Source: UBA6522 sp965205045
GTDB taxonomy: Bacteria > Pseudomonadota > Gammaproteobacteria > Steroidobacterales > Rariloculaceae
Reading direction: 5' to 3'
Length of the DNA stretch: 64,000 bases
Assembly: GCA_965205045.1 (NCBI GenBank)
Contig: OZ242031.1
Coordinates: 4,216,001-4,280,000 of the forward strand
Shown piece after piece: positions 59,390 to 64,000 of the stretch (position 1 is its first letter; each line of letters starts with the position of its first letter). Below the pieces are notes generated by a model that did no database searches, was not told the DNA's origin, and worked only from the letters and a program-made list of their open reading frames with translations. The position numbers and the translations under genes were made by a program.

Positions 59390-60745
59390 TTACGAAGCGG
59401 CGGCCATGGAATCAATACGGCTTCTCACCGAGTCCGCAAGGCGATGGGCCACCGACGAGACGGTTTCTTCATCCTCGCCTTCCACCATCACGCGAATCAC
59501 GGGTTCCGTGCCGGAGGCCCGAAGAACCACGCGGCCGCGTTTTCCGAGCACCGCTTCGGCTTCGCCCACCGCGTCGCGGATGGCAGGTTCTTCGTTGACA
59601 TCGACGCTGTTTGCAGCCTCAACGTTGACGATCAGTTGCGGATAGACCGGCATGTCCTCGACAAGCTCCCGGAGGCTGGCTCCGTTGCGACGCATTACTG
59701 TCAGCACCTGGAGCGCCGTAACGAGGCCGTCGCCAGTGGTGGCCTTGTCGAGGCACAGTACATGCCCCGACGTCTCGCCGCCCAGTATTCCACCGCTGGT
59801 CTTTAGCATCTCCAGGACGTGGCGGTCGCCTACCCTGGCGCGGCGAAATTCGATGCCGAGTTCCCCAAGCGCTGTTTCAAGGCCCAGGTTGCTCATGACC
59901 GTGCCGACGACCGGGCCTCGCAGCGCACCCCGCTCCAGCCTGTCGCGCGCCAGGATATAGAGGAGGCGGTCGCCGTCGATCAGTTCGCCGCTCTCGTCCA
60001 CCATCACTACCCGGTCGCCGTCGCCGTCCAGTGCCAATCCGGCATGGGCGCGCACGCCCGTCACGGTCAACTGCAACAAGTCCGGCCGGGTCGCACCGCA
60101 GCCGTCGTTGATGTTCCGCCCGTTGGGGGAACAGCCGACCGGCACCACTTCGGCCCCCAGCTCCTCCACCACCCGCGGCGCGACCTTGTAGGCAGCACCG
60201 TGGGAGGCATCCACAACCAGTTTCAGTCCTTCGAAGTTCATGCCCTCGGGAATCGTTCGCTTGCAGAACTCCTGGTATTCCACGCGCGTGTCGGCGATAT
60301 GCCTGGCCTGCCCCAGCGCCCTGGAGGAACGGGTCACGACAGGCGATTCGAGCTTCGCTTCGATGGCCTCCTCGATCTCGTCGGAGAGCTTGGCGCCGGC
60401 GCGGTCGAACAGCTTGATGCCATTGTCGTGGTAGGGATTGTGAGAAGCGCTGATGACAATGCCGAAGTCGGCGCCGAGCTGTTTCGTGAGAAACGCGATC
60501 GCAGGCGTCGGCAACGGCCCCGTGAGCAGCACGTCCACGCCGGAGGCCACAAATCCCGCCTCCATGGCCGACTCGAACATGTAGCCGGAAACGCGCGTGT
60601 CTTTGCCGATGAGCACCGATCCGCCATCGGGCGCAAGCACGCGCGCCGCCGCACTGGCCAGCCGCAACGCGAATTCCACGGTCATCGGCGGCCGACCGAC
60701 TTCCCCACGAATCCCGTCAGTACCGAAATAGCGTTTGCCCCGCAT
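59390..60745 (-). CDS. glmM: Phosphoglucosamine mutase
   Basis: A 451-residue enzyme that makes glucosamine 1-phosphate from glucosamine 6-phosphate for peptidoglycan and lipopolysaccharide. It begins RYFGTDGIRGEVG. The phosphoserine site is in VISASHNPYHDNG, the metal loop DGDGDRV lies midway, sugar-binding GGETSGH follows, and the phosphate-binding RASGTEPVIRVMVE is at the end. The gene lies directly after ftsH; folP, usually between them, is absent. Confidence 0.97.
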   Translation of the reverse strand: MRGKRYFGTDGIRGEVGRPPMTVEFALRLASAAARVLAPDGGSVLIGKDTRVSGYMFESAMEAGFVASGVDVLLTGPLPTPAIAFLTKQLGADFGIVISASHNPYHDNGIKLFDRAGAKLSDEIEEAIEAKLESPVVTRSSRALGQARHIADTRVEYQEFCKRTIPEGMNFEGLKLVVDASHGAAYKVAPRVVEELGAEVVPVGCSPNGRNINDGCGATRPDLLQLTVTGVRAHAGLALDGDGDRVVMVDESGELIDGDRLLYILARDRLERGALRGPVVGTVMSNLGLETALGELGIEFRRARVGDRHVLEMLKTSGGILGGETSGHVLCLDKATTGDGLVTALQVLTVMRRNGASLRELVEDMPVYPQLIVNVEAANSVDVNEEPAIRDAVGEAEAVLGKRGRVVLRASGTEPVIRVMVEGEDEETVSSVAHRLADSVRSRIDSMAAAS

Positions 60746-60829
60746 GCGTCAGCAACCTCTGTCGCGCAAACCAGGCATGAGTTTCAAGGATGGAAGGGGC
60801 GCGCGGGCGCCTCTGTACGTGCCGGTTGG

Positions 60830-62749
60830 CTAGTGCTGGCCTGCGGGGCCGCCGAGCGGTGGCGTGCCCTTTTCCTCGGCGGGCCTGGGTTTGGCCGAAA
60901 GGCCCTCGCCGGGTTCGGAGTCGTCCCAGTCTTCCGGCGGGCTGGGCTCGCGGTTTTCCATGACTTCCCGGATCTGGTTCTCGTCGAGGGTTTCGTACTT
61001 CACCAGCGCGTTGGCCATCAGGTGCAGCTTGTCCATCTCGCGATCGAGAATGCTCTTGGCGTCGACGTAGCAGACGTCCACCAGCTTGCGAACCTCTTCG
61101 TCGATGGCGTGCGCGGTCACGTCGGACACCTGCTTGTGCCGGGTGACGCTGCGGCCGAGGAAGATCTCGCCGTCGTCCTCGCTGTAGGTCAGCGGGCCCA
61201 ATCGGTCCGACAGGCCCCACTTGGTCACCATGTTGCGCGCGATTTCCGTGGCGCGCTCGATGTCGTTGGAAGCCCCCGTGGTCACGTAGTCCGCACCGTA
61301 GATGATCTCTTCGGCGATGCGGCCGCCGAACAGGCTCTTCATCTGGCTGAGAAGACGCTGCCTGGAGTAGCTGTAGCGATCCTCTTCCGGCAGGAACATG
61401 GTCAGGCCAAGCGCCCTGCCCCGCGGAATGATCGTTACCTTGTAGACCGGATCGTGCTCCGGGACGTGCAGGCCGACGATGGCATGACCGGCCTCGTGGT
61501 AGGCCGTGAGCCGCTTGTCGTCCTCGCTCATGACCATGGAGCGGCGCTCGGTGCCCATCATGATCTTGTCCTTGGCGCTGTCGAACTCTTCCATGCCGAC
61601 GGTGCGCCGGTTGGCCCGCGCTGCCAGCAACGCGGCCTCGTTCACGAGGTTCGCCAGGTCCGCACCGGAGAATCCGGGCGTGCCGCGCGCAATCACCGAC
61701 GGGCGCACGCTCTTGCCGATCGGCACCTTGCGCATGTGGACTTTCAGGATCTGCTCGCGGCCGCGCACATCGGGCAGCGGCACCACCACCTGGCGGTCGA
61801 ACCGACCCGGCCGCAACAGCGCCGGGTCGAGAACGTCGGGACGGTTGGTGGCGGCGATGACGATGACGCCCTCGTTGCCCTCGAAGCCGTCCATTTCCAC
61901 CAACAGCTGATTCAGTGTCTGTTCGCGCTCATCGTGCCCGCCGCCGAGTCCGGCGCCGCGATGGCGCCCCACGGCGTCGATCTCGTCGATGAACACGATG
62001 CACGGCGCGTGCTTCTTGGCCTGCTCGAACATGTCGCGGACCCGGGATGCGCCCACACCCACGAACATCTCCACGAAGTCGGAGCCGGAGATGGTGAAGA
62101 ACGGCACCTTGGCCTCGCCGGCGATGGCGCGCGCCAGCAGCGTCTTGCCCGTGCCCGGCGAACCGACCATGAGCACGCCCTTGGGAATCTTGCCGCCGAG
62201 GCGCTGGAACTTGGCGGGGTCCTTGAGGAATTCGACGATCTCGACGACTTCCTCCTTGGCTTCCTCGACGCCCGCCACATCGGCAAAGGTCACGCTGACC
62301 TGGTCTTCGCCCAGCAGCCGGGCCCGGCTCTTGCCGAAGGACATGGCCCCGCGGCCGCCGCCGGCGCCCTGCATCTGACGCATGAAGTAGACCCACACGG
62401 CGATCAACAGCAGGATCGGGAAGGAGGACACGAACAACTGCAACAGGAACGACTGCTGCTCGGGCGGCTGCGCCTGGATGCGCACGTTGTTCTCCTGCAG
62501 CGTGGTGATCAGCATGGTGTTGTCGGTTTCAGGGTTGTAGGTGACGAACTGGTCGCCGTTGCGGTCGTATTCGATGGTTTCGCCCGTGAATGTCACGGTG
62601 GACACCGACCCGTCCTTGACCTGGGCGATGAATTCCGAATAGGGGACGGTTTCGACGCGCTGATTCGCCGGCCCGAAACTTCGCACCACCGACGCCAGCA
62701 CCACGGCGATGACGATCCACAGAATCGCGTTCTTTACCAAGTCGTTCAA
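60830..62749 (-). CDS. ftsH: ATP-dependent zinc metalloprotease FtsH
   Basis: A 639-residue inner-membrane AAA+ protease. Two helices flank a periplasmic domain (first NAILWIVIAVVLASVVRSF, second LLQLFVSSFPILLLIAVWVY). Walker A is GSPGTGKT, Walker B IVFIDEIDAVG, the second-region-of-homology Arg segment is NRPDVLDPALLRPGRFDRQV, and the zinc site is HEAGH. It degrades membrane and regulatory proteins such as sigma-32 and LpxC. The start is a TTG at 62749 behind an AAGGGGATAAGGG site, which is unusual for this gene. Operon with rlmE and glmM. Confidence 0.97.
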   Translation of the reverse strand: MNDLVKNAILWIVIAVVLASVVRSFGPANQRVETVPYSEFIAQVKDGSVSTVTFTGETIEYDRNGDQFVTYNPETDNTMLITTLQENNVRIQAQPPEQQSFLLQLFVSSFPILLLIAVWVYFMRQMQGAGGGRGAMSFGKSRARLLGEDQVSVTFADVAGVEEAKEEVVEIVEFLKDPAKFQRLGGKIPKGVLMVGSPGTGKTLLARAIAGEAKVPFFTISGSDFVEMFVGVGASRVRDMFEQAKKHAPCIVFIDEIDAVGRHRGAGLGGGHDEREQTLNQLLVEMDGFEGNEGVIVIAATNRPDVLDPALLRPGRFDRQVVVPLPDVRGREQILKVHMRKVPIGKSVRPSVIARGTPGFSGADLANLVNEAALLAARANRRTVGMEEFDSAKDKIMMGTERRSMVMSEDDKRLTAYHEAGHAIVGLHVPEHDPVYKVTIIPRGRALGLTMFLPEEDRYSYSRQRLLSQMKSLFGGRIAEEIIYGADYVTTGASNDIERATEIARNMVTKWGLSDRLGPLTYSEDDGEIFLGRSVTRHKQVSDVTAHAIDEEVRKLVDVCYVDAKSILDREMDKLHLMANALVKYETLDENQIREVMENREPSPPEDWDDSEPGEGLSAKPRPAEEKGTPPLGGPAGQH

Positions 62750-62809
62750 GCCCTTATCCCCTTCGGTATCTCCACCGAATACCGCAGCGGCCGCCTACAG
62801 CGGACCCTA

Positions 62810-63433
62810 CTACATCCCATGGTTTCCCGCCAGCAAATACATTTCGCGACTCTCCGGCCTCGAGGCCTTCGGTTTGACGATTCGAACACTCCCGAATCGC
62901 TTGCGCGTACGGTCCGCAAACGCCTCGAAGCCTTCGCCCTGAAAGAGTTTGACCAGGAAACTCCCCTTGCGTTCGAGCGCTTCGCCGGAAAATTCCAGGG
63001 CCTCCTCGGCCAGATGCATGGCCCTGGGCTGATCCACCGCAGGATACCCGGTGATATTGGGGGCCATGTCGGACATTACAAGGCCGGCCCGCCGGCCATC
63101 CAGTGCATTGACGAGTTGCTCCCGGACTTCTGCCGCGGTGAAGTCGCCCCGGATGAAATCGACTCCGGGTATCGGGTCCATCGGATTCAGATCCACCGCC
63201 AGCACACGCCCGGAGGAACCGATTTTCGCCGCCGCATACTGGCTCCAGCCCCCCGGACAGGCGCCCAGGTCCACGCAGACCATCCCCTTTACGAACAACC
63301 GCGCCCTGGCGTCGATCTGCTCGAGCTTGTAGACCGACCGGCTGCGCCAACCCTCCCGGCCGGCGCGGGACACGTACGCATCGCGGCCCTGGCGATGGCG
63401 CCAGTGGCCGGAGGTTCTTGATCGGCGGCTCAT
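62810..63433 (-). CDS. rlmE: 23S rRNA 2'-O-ribose methyltransferase RlmE (FtsJ/RrmJ)
   Basis: A 207-residue AdoMet enzyme methylating U2552 of 23S rRNA. The AdoMet motif is VDLGACPGGWSQYAA, with catalytic K-D-K-E pattern residues including the Asp in VMSDMAPN and the Lys in FLVKLFQGEGF. The N-terminal RSVYKLEQIDAR holds the first Lys. It precedes ftsH by 60 bases in the usual arrangement. The yhbY gene often found next to it is not seen. Confidence 0.95.
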   Translation of the reverse strand: MSRRSRTSGHWRHRQGRDAYVSRAGREGWRSRSVYKLEQIDARARLFVKGMVCVDLGACPGGWSQYAAAKIGSSGRVLAVDLNPMDPIPGVDFIRGDFTAAEVREQLVNALDGRRAGLVMSDMAPNITGYPAVDQPRAMHLAEEALEFSGEALERKGSFLVKLFQGEGFEAFADRTRKRFGSVRIVKPKASRPESREMYLLAGNHGM

Positions 63434-63547
63434 CGCGTATTTCCGTCATGATCGTCCAGCAAATCCGTCACATGCCCGCGGACAGTCTGCGCGCACGGCG
63501 GCCGGGATACACTCGGCATTTCTGCGCGATCGTTGCAGAAACGGACG

Positions 63548-64000
63548 CTAAACGTACTCCACTCCGACGATTTCGTAGCTCTGCCGTCCCTTGGGGGCGG
63601 CGACATCGATTTCGTCGCCCTCCCACTTTCCGATCAGGGCGCGCGCCAGCGGAGAACTGATGGATACCAGTCCCTGCCTGATGTCGGCTTCGTCCTCGCC
63701 GACGATCTGGTAGGTCCTTTCGGCATCGTCCTCGGTGTTGACCAGGTGAACGGTCGCCCCGAACACCACCTTTCCGCCGGCGTCGAGCCTTTCCACGTCG
63801 ATGACCTGCGCCATGGAGAGCTTGGCCTCGATGTCCCGGATACGCGCCTCCGCAAGCCCCTGCTGCTCCTTGGCGGCATGGTATTCGGCGTTTTCGCGCA
63901 GGTCGCCGTGTTCCCGGGCGGCGCCGATGGCGGCGCTGATCTGCGGCCGCTCGGCCTTCAGGCGCTGCAACTCCTCGCGCAGCAGGCGGGCGCCGCGGGT
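63548..64000 (-). CDS. greA: Transcription elongation factor GreA, N-terminus cut by window edge
   Basis: The minus-strand frame is open from 63548 to the window edge and covers all but the first few residues of GreA. The coiled-coil has the conserved tip (AAIGAAREHGDLRENAEYHA, then AKEQQG), and the C-terminal FKBP-like domain shows TYQIVGEDEAD, ISSPLARALIGKWEGDE and YEIVGVEY. GreA stimulates transcript cleavage by stalled RNA polymerase. The true start lies beyond base 64000. Confidence 0.95.
   Translation of the reverse strand, partial: TRGARLLREELQRLKAERPQISAAIGAAREHGDLRENAEYHAAKEQQGLAEARIRDIEAKLSMAQVIDVERLDAGGKVVFGATVHLVNTEDDAERTYQIVGEDEADIRQGLVSISSPLARALIGKWEGDEIDVAAPKGRQSYEIVGVEYV

Noticed and set aside
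59819..63421. 1200-codon open frame on the plus strand opposite glmM, ftsH and rlmE
   Set aside because: It is a shadow of three certain housekeeping genes in high-GC DNA; it has no domain and mirrors their codon pattern.

Overview
The window looks like one contig of a GC-rich gammaproteobacterium with a marine, algal or animal-host polysaccharide lifestyle. The lineage call rests on the last 6 kb. There, greA, rlmE, ftsH, glmM, tpiA, secG and a tRNA-Leu(GAG) lie on one strand in the order typical of gammaproteobacteria, though folP is missing between ftsH and glmM. The lifestyle call rests on the first 33 kb, which is dominated by sulfatases, an alpha-L-fucosidase and L-fucose catabolism.

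Region 1 (1-33.5 kb) is a locus for sulfated, fucose-rich glycan. It holds a TonB-dependent receptor, five long sulfatase genes (two of them carrying two active sites), a GH95 fucosidase and a 3-keto-disaccharide hydrolase-like protein. It also holds an IclR regulator, a sodium/solute symporter and three steps of the non-phosphorylated L-fucose pathway: an aldo/keto reductase of the fucose dehydrogenase type, L-fuconolactonase and L-fuconate dehydratase. A twin-arginine-exported small subunit and a GMC oxidoreductase resemble a periplasmic sugar dehydrogenase. The likely flow is uptake or surface capture, desulfation, fucose release, uptake and oxidation. The last steps (2-keto-3-deoxy-L-fuconate onward) and the formylglycine-generating enzyme needed by the sulfatases are not in the window.

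Region 2 (33.5-52 kb) combines DNA processing and defence. An AddAB-like helicase/nuclease pair lies divergent from a type I restriction-modification operon. In that operon HsdM carries a C-terminal PIN domain, and small antitoxin-like genes and an AlbA_2/Schlafen-type protein sit between the subunits. HsdR is separate, behind an AT-rich direct-repeat region, and has lost its C-terminal end. Next come a secreted protein with a 19-base C/G homopolymer inside its reading frame and a chimeric antitoxin.

Region 3 (52-64 kb) holds miaE, a small heat-shock protein, a FixLJ-type oxygen-sensing pair, a beta-propeller lipoprotein and the housekeeping operon.

A pattern runs from 8 to 52 kb: many genes are internally deleted remnants or in-frame joins of two gene parts. 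Examples are sulfatases, fuconolactonase, a DUF1553/DUF1501 pair, a symporter, a PQQ dehydrogenase, HsdR, a VOC protein and an antitoxin. Several junctions fall in short sequence shared by both parents. This suggests a lineage shedding accessory genes by short-homology deletion, although misassembly must be excluded.
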